In this document: positions 8,601 through 16,281 of the stretch, one piece after another
How positions within the stretch are numbered: the stretch's first letter is position 1
Layout: every line of letters begins with the position of its first letter
Source of the DNA: Coemansia sp. RSA 1804
Taxonomy: Eukaryota > Kickxellomycota > Kickxellomycetes > Kickxellales > Kickxellaceae
Reading direction: 5' to 3'
NCBI GenBank assembly: GCA_027578815.1
Contig: JANBTH010000485.1
Coordinates: 1-16,373 of the forward strand
Length of the DNA stretch: 16,373 nucleotides
The notes under the pieces: model-generated
Told to the model about the DNA's origin: nothing
Databases searched by the model: none
Seen by the model: only the letters and a program-made list of their open reading frames with translations
Translations under genes and position numbers: made by a program

Positions 8601-9470
8601 GTGCAAGACAGAATACTGGTGATAGGCTCTCAGACGGCGATAACCACGCATGTTAGCATAAGCTGCGAGCCATCAGCATCTTATACATTAGCCACTGAAC
8701 AACGCCGATTTATAGCCGCCAATGTTGTTACGCTTTCTTCTGGATGGCATGGCGTTACTGCGATCGAGAATTCATGGAACATTATTCTGCTGTCACTTCC
8801 TGACCTTAACGAAGATGCGGTTATTGATGTTGCCAGCAAAGACGGTCCGTTGCCTTTGTTGACGAACGAGATCAAATCGGAGGATGTCGATATTCAGATC
8901 AGCAGTACAGGAAACATTCTTATAGCTGGTGGCGAGGGACGTATGATACAGATGACCGTTGTTGATTCAGAATACCGTTCGCCTGCCGGAGCAACCGCTT
9001 CTTCTTTCTACAGTGGCAGACAGACATGTTTTGACATTGCTCTTCAGCCGCCACCACTTCCTGCACGCAAAGGCATCACTTCGTGGCTATTTGGCAAGTC
9101 TGCAACTGCATCTTGTGACATCACAGGGCTTCTCGGTGGACATGCCCGCAATTTAATTGTAAATGGCGCAACAAGGCCTGGCGAGCGTTTTAGAAATAAG
9201 GAGCCATTGCCAGAAGAGGCATTGGCCGAAGTTGGCTCTAGCGGGATGTCTAAGCGAACAGACAGTAAGATTGAGAGTATCACTAAAGATACGGAGCTTG
9301 GATCTTTCTCGGAAATGAAAATATTGGCTGAGAGACGCGGACAGCAGCTAGAGGATGTAGGTGATAGAGCCCGGCGTATGACGGCGGAGTCGCAAAAGTT
9401 TTTGGAGAACATTCGCGCATACAACGCAAAACAAGAGAAGAAAAGAAGTAAGCGGTTTGGACTTTTCTGA
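5619..9470 (+). CDS. Tomosyn/Lgl/Sro7-family SNARE regulator (one intron)
   Basis: Exons 5619-5654 and 5802-9470 join in phase to give about 1234 aa. Family members bind plasma-membrane t-SNAREs and Rab/exocyst components and control vesicle fusion in polarised secretion. The N-terminus shows the family signature DATAIVFEPVQSITAIGYVS, followed by WD40-like beta-propeller segments (for example LTSASWSPDGSSIAAAYTNG and SAIDINARNGMLSIGLNTGE). A Ser-rich, probably disordered loop spans about residues 595-700 and carries PKA-type sites KRLS (Ser647) and RRGS (Ser658). A second set of propeller-type blades follows to about residue 1090. The C-terminal ~46 residues match the second half of an R-SNARE: RGQQLEDVGDRARRMTAESQ, with the zero-layer Arg at about residue 1201, then a basic tail and no transmembrane segment, as in tomosyn. 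Budding-yeast Sro7 lacks a clear R-SNARE motif. The intron assignment is inferred; the second exon alone would have no ATG start. AATAAA follows at 9559. Confidence 0.88.
5655..5801 (+). other. Spliceosomal intron of the tomosyn-like gene
   Basis: Donor GTAAGA follows exon-1 codons ending AAGCTG. A branch-like TTGAT (branch A about 5787) lies 14 bases before the acceptor CTCTTAG. Length 147 bases, phase 0. The alternative acceptor CACACAG at 5750 would put the reading frame out of register and meet stops, and the one at 5824 is in the wrong phase. The first exon then encodes only 12 residues (MKRATPNLSVKL). Confidence 0.7.
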
Positions 9471-9558
9471 CTTTTGAATAGCGCTGATTACGCACAAGAC
9501 CTTACCGTTTTGGTCCTCCGTTGCTTATCTTTTACATCGCGCACTTTGTGCTTGGAAG

Positions 9559-9564
9559 AATAAA
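9559..9564 (+). terminator. AATAAA polyadenylation signal of the tomosyn-like gene
   Basis: A canonical AATAAA 89 bases after the TGA stop, in an A-rich context. Confidence 0.5.
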
Positions 9565-9705
9565 TGAAAAAGCACAAGATGCAGAAAAACACTTAATATA
9601 TCAAGCGTGCATTGAAACACGGAAAATTTTGCATTTCTTCGATATCGGAATATTGATGTTATTTTGAACCTGCGTGTGAGAAATGGTTATGTTGCAACAC
9701 GGTTG

Positions 9706-9722
9706 ATGACAAACTTTGTCAT
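9706..9722. promoter_or_regulatory. 17-bp palindrome upstream of the asparaginase gene
   Basis: ATGACAAA-C-TTTGTCAT is a perfect inverted repeat with 8-base arms. It contains TGACA/TGTCA half-sites, so a dimeric transcription factor could bind it. It lies about 305 bp before the asparaginase ATG and 236 bp after the upstream stop. No factor can be assigned from sequence alone. Confidence 0.4.
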
Positions 9723-9944
9723 TTTTCCCATACCGAAAAAAAACAGAAAAATTCGTGCTGTCTTTGCGTTGTAGAGCAAAATGTATTCGGTGGGGTTTGA
9801 AATTGAGCCAGCCTTGTCTTTTCTTTCCCACCCTGTTTTTCTTCTCGGACTTTTTATTTTTGCTTATTTAAACGATCGTTGCGTGCTGGATGGCACCATA
9901 TTCACTGTACAAAAACCTTTTAGCTCGTTTTTCTCCTTGAAAAA

Positions 9945-9952
9945 TATATATA
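9945..9952 (+). promoter_or_regulatory. TATA box of the asparaginase gene
   Basis: TATATATA in AAAATATATATACAG, 76 bases before the ATG at 10028. Position and sequence fit a fungal core promoter. Confidence 0.6.
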
Positions 9953-10027
9953 CAGTGTCCTGTCCGACAACAAAGCAAGCGAAGAGAGAAAGAAGAGATC
10001 CAGCCCGACCACGCTCTAGTACAGACC

Positions 10028-12766
10028 ATGAAAAGCGAAAGCGCAATGTCGTCGCCTGGAGGATCGCCTTCTCCAAGCGAAAAGGCGCAAGGAATTGCTG
10101 CGCATCACTACAGCGAAACCGCCGACTTCCAACGCATGCGCGCATCGCTTGATGAAGCAATAACTCAAGGCGTGTCAAAGGTCCTAGTTATATACACGGG
10201 TGGGACGATTGGCATGAAGAACAAGAAGCACAGCGGATACTCTCCAGTCAAAGGGTATCTTCCAGAAAAACTGCGGACAATCGAGCGGTTCCACGATCCC
10301 GAGGGCTTCAAGGATTTTGGAATCGAGTTTCATCGGTCGATTGGTCTAGGCAACAAAGCCGGAAAGACTGATGATACTGCTTCAGGCATGCACAGGCCAG
10401 GCCAGGCACCGGTGTGGCAGCCTGTACAGCAACATCGGCGAGGATTGGAGCATGAACGCGAACCAAGGCAGCAGACAGCAGCCCATCCTACCAAAACAGA
10501 CATTCTGATTGAAATGGCCAAACGACGGCTTAATGACATAACCCGAAACCAGCAACGGCTTGGGTTGCGTGTTAGCAATTCTGAAAACAACAGCATTGGC
10601 AGTCGTCAGGGTAGACATAGTATGGATTCTAACCAAACAGAACGCAAACCACATCCTGACAGTCTGGGTACAGATACGACAACCCTTCAAGCAGAAACGG
10701 AGACGGCAGCTAATCCAGGCAACCCACAAACCAGCACACCAGGAGATACCTCGAACTCTGAGATTGCCCACAAGGCAAGCGGGCCGATATCGGACTATTC
10801 ATCACCATCTGCAGTCTTTGAAGAAACAGACCAGGCCGTGCAGCAGACAGTCGGGGATTCTGATGACGAAGAGCAAGAAGCAGCTTCTTTATCCCGGCTC
10901 TCGGACTGGCTTATAACCCCACGGTCACTCTATGGTAGGCGTACACAGTACTGCTTTTTGGAATACGATCCACTTCTCGACTCGTGCAACATGGACATGA
11001 CGGATTGGGTCCGCATAGTCACCGACATTGAACAGTTCTACTACTCCTTTGATGCCTTTATTATTCTGCATGGCACGGATACGATGTCGTACACCGCAAG
11101 TGCCCTTAGTTTTATGCTGCAGAATCTGGGAAAGTCGGTCATCGTTACAGGATCGCAGGTACCGATTGCTGAGGTTCGCAACGACGGCATTGAAAACTTC
11201 TTGGGTGCACTGACCATTGCAGGGCATTTTGTCATTCCAGAGGTCACGCTATACTTTAACAACAAGCTGTTCCGTGGGAACCGTTGCATAAAGCTGGATG
11301 CAATGGACTTTGACGCCTTTTCGTCGCCAAACCTGCCGCCGCTTGTCAAGGTTGGAGTAGACATCGAGGTCAACTGGCCGGATGTCCTTCGCCCCAATGC
11401 CATCGAGCCTTTCTTTGCTATCAAAGAGATGAACTCTAACGTTGCTACGCTGCGGCTGTTTCCAGGCATAACGCCAGCGGCCATGCGTGCCTTTCTAGCG
11501 CCTCCAATCCAAGGAATTGTGCTGGAAACATTTGGCGCTGGGAACGCGCCGGATGCTCGTCCGGAGATACTTGAGGCGCTTTCTCAGGCAAGCGAGCGCG
11601 GCATGGTTATTGTCAATGTCACCCAGTGCCAGCGTGGTAATGTGTCCGATATCTACGCAGCTGCGCGTGGACTGACAAAGGCACAGGTAGTTCCAGGTCG
11701 GGACATGACGTCGGAATGCGCACTGACAAAGCTCAGCTATCTTCTGGGTCGCAAATACACACCAGAAAAGTGCCGCGAGATGCTTGGCAGGAGTCTTCGT
11801 GGCGAGCTCACTGTGGTGCAATCCCATTCCAGACCAATCTACTACTCAAGCCAGGGACGCTCGCATACGTTTACTCAGTTCTTATCTCGGCAGATCCTCG
11901 ATGAAACACGTGCTAACGAGCTAAACATTGAACCTACGCTTTTCAAACCGCTTGTTTCTCCCGTGACACTGGACACTGACGAAAAGTCGGAAACCAGTAG
12001 CCATATCTCCGAGCATTTCGGGCTGCCGACGACCAGCGACATCCCCCCTCTGTCTCGCGAGACTGCTACTGAACGCGCGTCCATATATCGCTCCTTTTTT
12101 CCAGTTATGTTCTGCGCAGCGGCAGCTACTGGGGATTTGCAAGGAATGTATTTACTAGAAGCTGCGTCGAATAATGTTCTTGAGGTGACATGCTACGACT
12201 ATGCCGGCCAAACTCCGCTGCATTGCGCAGTACGCGCTGGACAACTCCCATGTGCGCGCTTTCTTTTGAGACGTGGCGCCAGCGTACACGTGCTGAGCCG
12301 GCAAGGACATACGCCTCTGTTTACTGCAATCAGCTCACGACACCCAGAGATGGTGAATCTTCTTTTACAGGCCGGCGCACATTTCAGCGATGCTGAGCTT
12401 CGTGACTTGATGCTGAGCATGCAGAATGCTGTGGCAAGAGGTGACATTGAGTTCCTAAAGCTTTGCGTGCGTGCCAAATTTGATGTCAGCTCTAGTGATC
12501 ACGAAGGCAGAACAATTCTCTACTTTGCTGTTATCTCAAGTCAGGTTGAGATTGTGGAGTATCTTTTAAGCCTCCCAGAGGTTTTGGTGGAACACTGGGA
12601 CTATTGGGGATACACCCCTATGGATTATGTTCTTCGCAAACTCGATCTATGGAATGAACTTGGCCCTCCTAACGAGGATAGCCTGAATGAGATGCAAAAG
12701 CTATGCAGTCTTTTCTCAGCGAGAATATCCACTAATCAAGCAAGCGCTACTAATAATAACACTTGA
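10028..12766 (+). CDS. Type I L-asparaginase with C-terminal ankyrin repeats (ASPG-like)
   Basis: 912 aa, no intron. Hydrolyses L-asparagine to aspartate and ammonia; mammalian ASPG relatives have also been reported with lysophospholipase/PAF-acetylhydrolase activity. Start ATG in ACCATGA context. Both catalytic motifs are intact: VIYTGGTIGM (nucleophile Thr60) and LHGTDTMSYTASALSFML (Thr350, Asp351), with TGSQVPIAEVRNDGIENFLG and Lys413 in NNKLFRGNR. Late conserved blocks include LETFGAGNAP and GRDMTSECALTKLSYLLG. Residues about 105-292 are a Ser/Thr/Gln/Asn-rich insert between the two catalytic threonines: 290 residues separate them here, against roughly 100 in human ASPG. Ankyrin repeats occupy about 690-870, the clearest being GQTPLHCAVRAGQLPCARFL (727-746) and GHTPLFTAISSRHPEMVNLL (760-779). 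There is no signal peptide, so it is probably cytosolic. The domain order is that of animal ASPG rather than the short yeast asparaginases. Whether the insert alters activity is unknown. Confidence 0.95.
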   Translation: MKSESAMSSPGGSPSPSEKAQGIAAHHYSETADFQRMRASLDEAITQGVSKVLVIYTGGTIGMKNKKHSGYSPVKGYLPEKLRTIERFHDPEGFKDFGIEFHRSIGLGNKAGKTDDTASGMHRPGQAPVWQPVQQHRRGLEHEREPRQQTAAHPTKTDILIEMAKRRLNDITRNQQRLGLRVSNSENNSIGSRQGRHSMDSNQTERKPHPDSLGTDTTTLQAETETAANPGNPQTSTPGDTSNSEIAHKASGPISDYSSPSAVFEETDQAVQQTVGDSDDEEQEAASLSRLSDWLITPRSLYGRRTQYCFLEYDPLLDSCNMDMTDWVRIVTDIEQFYYSFDAFIILHGTDTMSYTASALSFMLQNLGKSVIVTGSQVPIAEVRNDGIENFLGALTIAGHFVIPEVTLYFNNKLFRGNRCIKLDAMDFDAFSSPNLPPLVKVGVDIEVNWPDVLRPNAIEPFFAIKEMNSNVATLRLFPGITPAAMRAFLAPPIQGIVLETFGAGNAPDARPEILEALSQASERGMVIVNVTQCQRGNVSDIYAAARGLTKAQVVPGRDMTSECALTKLSYLLGRKYTPEKCREMLGRSLRGELTVVQSHSRPIYYSSQGRSHTFTQFLSRQILDETRANELNIEPTLFKPLVSPVTLDTDEKSETSSHISEHFGLPTTSDIPPLSRETATERASIYRSFFPVMFCAAAATGDLQGMYLLEAASNNVLEVTCYDYAGQTPLHCAVRAGQLPCARFLLRRGASVHVLSRQGHTPLFTAISSRHPEMVNLLLQAGAHFSDAELRDLMLSMQNAVARGDIEFLKLCVRAKFDVSSSDHEGRTILYFAVISSQVEIVEYLLSLPEVLVEHWDYWGYTPMDYVLRKLDLWNELGPPNEDSLNEMQKLCSLFSARISTNQASATNNNT

Positions 12767-13048
12767 TTGCTTGTCACTCATAGTGGTTGATATGTTGCTG
12801 ATAAGAGAATAGACATGCATTATAGCTGTGAAGATGCACGTCCAACCGATATATTACGCTTTGCTCTTTGTTTATTGTCACGCCTTGGCTAGACTATAGA
12901 ATGGTAGTGTAGTTATAACGTTGGGTCTATGCCACAAAACTCAGCACAAGGTTGTTTACTGAGTTTGGAAATATCCGCAGACTCAGAAATGCTGTTATTT
13001 ACGCCAATATAGACGACAAAGAACTTCTGTTTTGTTTGAATTTGACGC

Positions 13049-13054
13049 AATAAA
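13049..13054 (+). terminator. Candidate AATAAA signal of the asparaginase gene
   Basis: AATAAA 283 bases after the TGA stop at 12766. It is the first canonical hexamer downstream, although a shorter 3' UTR using a variant signal is possible. Confidence 0.3.
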
Positions 13055-13424
13055 TTGACGAAACAAATGTATTGATACTGTATGTTACAATTATAGCCTT
13101 TTCTTTGCTTCTTTACTCACGCCTCCACAAGGCTGCGGTTGGTTTACAGCAGGATTTTAGTGGCGCCATTGGAGGGTTGAGCAAAGTATAGACGATGACA
13201 CATGACAAACAACAGCAGAATAGAATAAATCCAGCTTATTCACAGTAAAACGCTTTATTGTATTCATTTAGATTAAAGAACAAGAATAAGAATAAAAACA
13301 TTTAGTACGTATGTATTTGATGGCTGCCCGTGTCTACATTCCAGGTATATGTAGAGTCGGCTATCATGTTAGCACTCGGCATTTGGCAAGTGTCGGTAAT
13401 TTTCCTGAAATCATTGAACCACTA

Positions 13425-13448
13425 TTGCTGGCTCAACCAAGCCAGCAA
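13425..13448. other. Perfect 9-bp hairpin in the intergenic region
   Basis: TTGCTGGCT and AGCCAGCAA pair perfectly around a six-base loop (CAACCA). It lies in a more GC-rich patch of an otherwise AT-rich gap. It could be part of a non-coding RNA or a chance inverted repeat; no known RNA family is recognisable. Confidence 0.5.
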
Positions 13449-13811
13449 ATTTAGTCAATAGATAGTGTATTTATGAGATTACATAGCAACTCTGCCCCAA
13501 GAAGAAACGGCTACATTTCTGTTTGGTCTATTCTTTGCAAGCATGACTAGTGCGACATTGATTAATAGGAGATGACATTTTTAATAAATAATTGTATACA
13601 GTGTGAAGCTATTTATCTCCTGGTTATACGTTTCTTTACCTCGTGTTTCAGCTTGTGCATTATGCGCTTTGGCGTATGTGTTTATAAACATGAATAAATG
13701 CTCATATTAGGCCATTGTGTTACAACAGTCTCATTGTGAAGGTTTTGATACCATTGTTTGTCCTTTCTTAACTTTTCAAACCACATTGTTTTTTGTTTGC
13801 TCTCTAGTACA

Positions 13812-14336
13812 ATGAAACTTCTTTTTCTCGAGTCTATTCTTGCGCTATCTGTTCTTGGTAGCGCAATGTCAATTATGCCCACGGAATCGGTGTTCCCACT
13901 AGGAAATATAGACGATGAAATTCAGCTTGAGAGTGCAAGCAGTCTGATTCGGTTTTCAGGCGCCACCCCTCGCCCGCCTACTCGTTCCTCGTATCCAAGA
14001 GCTACCAGCACAGCGTCAGGACAAAACAATTTAAAAGAGACTGAGGCTATGACAGAGGTTCCTACCACCAGCAGCTCATATGATTATAGCTTTGGTGTTA
14101 ATCTCTCCGGCTACGACGGCTCAATTACACACTACTATGTGAGCTACTCGGACCCGTATGTCTCAGGAGAGGTAGGCGTTGGGCCCAACCATCCAAAGCC
14201 GACCGAAGCTGCAGGAGGCAGCCAAGGCTTTGTTTGCGACCGGTCCTTCCCTGGGCTTCTTTCCGGCCTTGGCCTGGATCTAGGACTCCGTCTAAACCTC
14301 TTGTTTATTGGACTTGACGCGTGTGTAGCACTTTAG
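13812..14336 (+). CDS. Small secreted protein of unknown function
   Basis: 174 aa. The ATG at 13812 (ACAATGAAA) starts a typical signal peptide, MKLLFLESILALSVLGSAMS, so it is preferred over the upstream open frame, which has no ATG. The mature part is Ser/Thr/Pro/Tyr-rich (about residues 45-130), suits extracellular O-glycosylation, and has one N-glycosylation sequon (NLS, Asn97). Two cysteines lie late, at 142 and 171. The C-terminus, about 148-174, is hydrophobic with leucine at every second position (GLGLDLGLRLNLLF), and the last four residues are CVAL, which fits a CaaX box. A GPI signal is possible (small residues AAGGS near 133-137 before the hydrophobic end), though the charged residues in the tail are unusual. 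No family is recognised. It may be a cell-wall or surface protein; the function is unknown. Confidence 0.7.
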   Translation: MKLLFLESILALSVLGSAMSIMPTESVFPLGNIDDEIQLESASSLIRFSGATPRPPTRSSYPRATSTASGQNNLKETEAMTEVPTTSSSYDYSFGVNLSGYDGSITHYYVSYSDPYVSGEVGVGPNHPKPTEAAGGSQGFVCDRSFPGLLSGLGLDLGLRLNLLFIGLDACVAL

Positions 14337-14556
14337 ACAAATACCGCACTTCTTTTTTTTTTTATCATTTTACAGCTGCATCTATTAGCCAATATTTTGA
14401 AGTTTTTTTTTTTTTCAAATGACATGGGGTTGGCATGGCATGTTTAAAGCCATATTCAAGTGAGAGAACCACAATTGCATATCAGCAAGGTGCTTTGTTT
14501 CTAGCATTGTTTTTGATTTGATATCTGCCCGGATCATATGGCACAAAAGAAAAGAA

Positions 14557-14591
14557 ACGCGACATTTTGTAATTAAGCGCACAGAACGCGT
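14557..14591. promoter_or_regulatory. Pair of MCB-like ACGCG sites upstream of the histone chaperone gene
   Basis: ACGCGA (14557) and the palindromic MluI box ACGCGT (14586) lie 29 bases apart, 143-177 bp before the start codon. Fungal MBF binds ACGCGN and drives G1/S genes, including histone-supply functions. ACGCGT also occurs by chance within genes here (14317 and about 3673), so the evidence is modest. Confidence 0.35.
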
Positions 14592-14671
14592 CACGCTGCT
14601 CAAAATTTGTTTACTATTGTGTCGGTTTCGCTTTCACTTTTCTGCTCATAACGTATCGGCATTTTTGGCTT

Positions 14672-14680
14672 TTTATATTT
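14672..14680 (+). promoter_or_regulatory. TATA-like box of the HIRIP3-like gene
   Basis: TTTATATTT in a T-rich context, 54 bases upstream of the ATG. Confidence 0.45.
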
Positions 14681-14733
14681 TCTTTTGGCTCAGTCGTATA
14701 TCTAATCCAACTTTTTTCTTATTATTCTTGTAA

Positions 14734-15768
14734 ATGGCAAGCAGCATTGATATCGACATTGAACGCCTTAAGGAAGTCTGCGGCAGGATCGTACGAGAAG
14801 GGGACTTGGATTCATTGACTGACCGCGATGTTCGTCGGCACGCAGAAAGAGAGTTTGGTCTTGGGGAAAAAGCACTGGATGAGAAACCGTACAAAAAGAT
14901 TATCAAGGAGACCGTTTCAGCTGTGCTTGAAAAGTTGATGCAAGAGAATGAAGCGAAAAGCGAAGGGGATGCCGCGCATCAACAGGGCGAGGACGCTGAA
15001 GATAGTTGCGCTGATAAGAGTGAGACAGAAGACGAGGAAAACGTAGCAGATGCTTCGCTGTCTGATAATGATGATCACGAAGATGAAGACTCGCATGCCG
15101 TCGGCAGCTCAGATAATGAAACCAGCTCTCGCACTAAAAGAAAGCCAACAGAAAGCCACTCCTCGTCAAAACCAAAGCGAACAAAGATGTCGTCAAATGC
15201 AGACAAAAGCATCTCGGCTGGAAGCAAAAAGACTATCGACAACCTAAAGTCGTATATTAACAAGTGCGGACTGCGCAAGGTGTGGTCAAAGGAGCTTGCT
15301 GGTATGAATGGCACTCAGCAGATGCGCCATCTCAAAAAGGTCCTCGATGATCTGGGAATGGAAGGGCGGCCAACGCTAGAGAAGTGCAGAAAAATTAAAG
15401 CAAAGCGCGAATTGCAAGCCGAGCTGGCTGCAATGGATCAGGACAACATTATCGATGGCTCGGAGGAGACGCCGGAGCAAGAGGTAGTTTCGCGTAATCG
15501 GCGTGGCGCAGCTCGGAAGAAAATATCTTATAATGTTGACCAGATTAGCGATAGTGAGGAGGGTGAAGAGAGTGATGCGAATGATGAGGATGGTGGCGAG
15601 GAGGACAATGAGGGAGGAGAAAACGGGAGCGCAGATGAAGTGGAAGAAAGTGGAAGCGAGTCCGACGCATACACTGAAGATGGTGACAGTGACCGCTCAG
15701 TCGGTAACGACAATGTGTCCAGCGATGAAGAGCCGACTAACAATATGGATGAGAGTAATAGCGACTGA
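14734..15768 (+). CDS. HIRIP3/Chz1-like histone chaperone
   Basis: 344 aa, intronless, very acidic. Residues about 8-70 form a helical DEK-C-like domain (RLKEVCGRIVREGDLDSLTD and the segment to LEKL), as at the N-terminus of HIRIP3. A Ser/Asp/Glu-rich linker with basic patches (RTKRKP, KPKRTK, likely nuclear localisation) follows. Residues about 168-240 match the HIRIP3 core: DNLKSYINKCGLRKVWSKEL, GMEGRPTLEKCRKIKAKREL, then LAAMDQDNIIDGS. The NII element followed by SRNRRGAARKKISY (253-266) resembles the CHZ motif (NIIxxGRRTRGxxIDY-type) that binds H2A-H2B or H2A.Z-H2B, here with about ten extra residues between the two halves. The tail, about 271-344, is Asp/Glu/Ser-rich with many CK2-type sites (SDSEEGEESD). 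By family knowledge it would escort H2A-H2B dimers in the nucleus; the specific variant preference is inference. AATAAA at 15985-15990. Confidence 0.86.
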   Translation: MASSIDIDIERLKEVCGRIVREGDLDSLTDRDVRRHAEREFGLGEKALDEKPYKKIIKETVSAVLEKLMQENEAKSEGDAAHQQGEDAEDSCADKSETEDEENVADASLSDNDDHEDEDSHAVGSSDNETSSRTKRKPTESHSSSKPKRTKMSSNADKSISAGSKKTIDNLKSYINKCGLRKVWSKELAGMNGTQQMRHLKKVLDDLGMEGRPTLEKCRKIKAKRELQAELAAMDQDNIIDGSEETPEQEVVSRNRRGAARKKISYNVDQISDSEEGEESDANDEDGGEEDNEGGENGSADEVEESGSESDAYTEDGDSDRSVGNDNVSSDEEPTNNMDESNSD

Positions 15769-15984
15769 CCGCCGAATTTAGGCATTTGGTTCAGGCCAAT
15801 GATCAAACCGCAACACCCAGATAGGGAACACGGTCCACTAAACCGGGGGATCCTCCGACTCAGCGACAGGCACTCACTTTGATCTATATTGGAATTGACA
15901 TGTTATTTTGTTTACCCAAGTTGTTGGCAACTATTATCTCCTTCTGTGCATGAGTATCATCTGAAAGCATATGGGTTTTGAAGG

Positions 15985-15990
15985 AATAAA
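15985..15990 (+). terminator. AATAAA polyadenylation signal of the HIRIP3-like gene
   Basis: Canonical AATAAA in GGAATAAATGAAAC, 217 bases downstream of the stop. Confidence 0.4.
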
Positions 15991-16271
15991 TGAAACAAAG
16001 CCATAGCAAACATGCTTAACGTCATAGGGCACTTGTAATCTTGGCTAATCTGCAAAAAAAACATTATGCTGACATCCAGTCTTCCAAAAAGGTAAGCAGG
16101 AAATGCTCTTTCTTTAAAAGGCGCATGCCGAAAAGGACTTGTTGCAGAATCGCACATACTTTGGCTAGCATTCAAGCGTCTATGAATGCAAGCCAATTTA
16201 TTCGGCTGCTCATGGTATGCACAGAACATTTGTGGCTTTGACGAGGAATAAGGGAGTATGCCTGTTAGAAT

Positions 16272-16281
16272 GGGGGGGGGG
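16272..16281. repeat. G10 homopolymer
   Basis: Ten consecutive G residues on the plus strand (T-G10-AGAATT). This is a simple tract prone to length variation and sequencing error; no function is implied. Confidence 0.9.

Larger units (their letters stand above)
9471..10027. other. Intergenic: tomosyn 3' UTR and asparaginase promoter
   Basis: No gene seen; open frames here have no family features. It contains the AATAAA for the upstream gene, a 17-base palindrome at 9706-9722, several A- and T-runs and the TATA box of the asparaginase gene, each listed separately. Confidence 0.65.
12767..13811. other. Intergenic region of about 1 kb without a convincing gene
   Basis: AT-rich throughout; no protein frame of note on either strand and no tRNA, snRNA or repeat that I recognise. 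It holds AATAAA at 13049-13054 (a possible signal for the asparaginase gene), AATAAA at 13224 and 13291 on the plus strand and TTTATT at 13254 (AATAAA on the minus strand), a perfect hairpin at 13425-13448 in a locally more GC-rich patch (about 13320-13450), and TTTATAAA near 13681, about 130 bp before the next gene. Signals on both strands around 13224-13296 leave room for an unrecognised transcript. Confidence 0.55.
14337..14733. other. Intergenic: secreted-protein 3' UTR and HIRIP3-like promoter
   Basis: No gene seen. Two long T-runs lie at about 14351-14362 and 14404-14415. Two ACGCG-core sites precede the next gene (14557-14562 ACGCGA and 14586-14591 ACGCGT), followed by TATA-like TTTATATTT at 14672-14680, about 55 bases before the ATG at 14734. 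Confidence 0.6.

Noticed and set aside
13401..13420. C/D-box snoRNA based on a GACGATGA near 13191 and CTGA near 13404
   Set aside because: The boxes are over 200 bases apart and box C has a mismatch; spacing is wrong for a C/D snoRNA.
13624..13680. Short minus-strand frame with a basic peptide (MHKLKHEVKKRITRR)
   Set aside because: Only 15 codons from its ATG, with no supported upstream exon; kept only as a note for anyone examining transcripts in the gap.
15957..16229. 90-codon minus-strand frame downstream of the HIRIP3-like gene
   Set aside because: It has an ATG start but no recognisable family, and its composition is unlike the neighbouring genes; it also overlaps the likely 3' end of the HIRIP3-like transcript.
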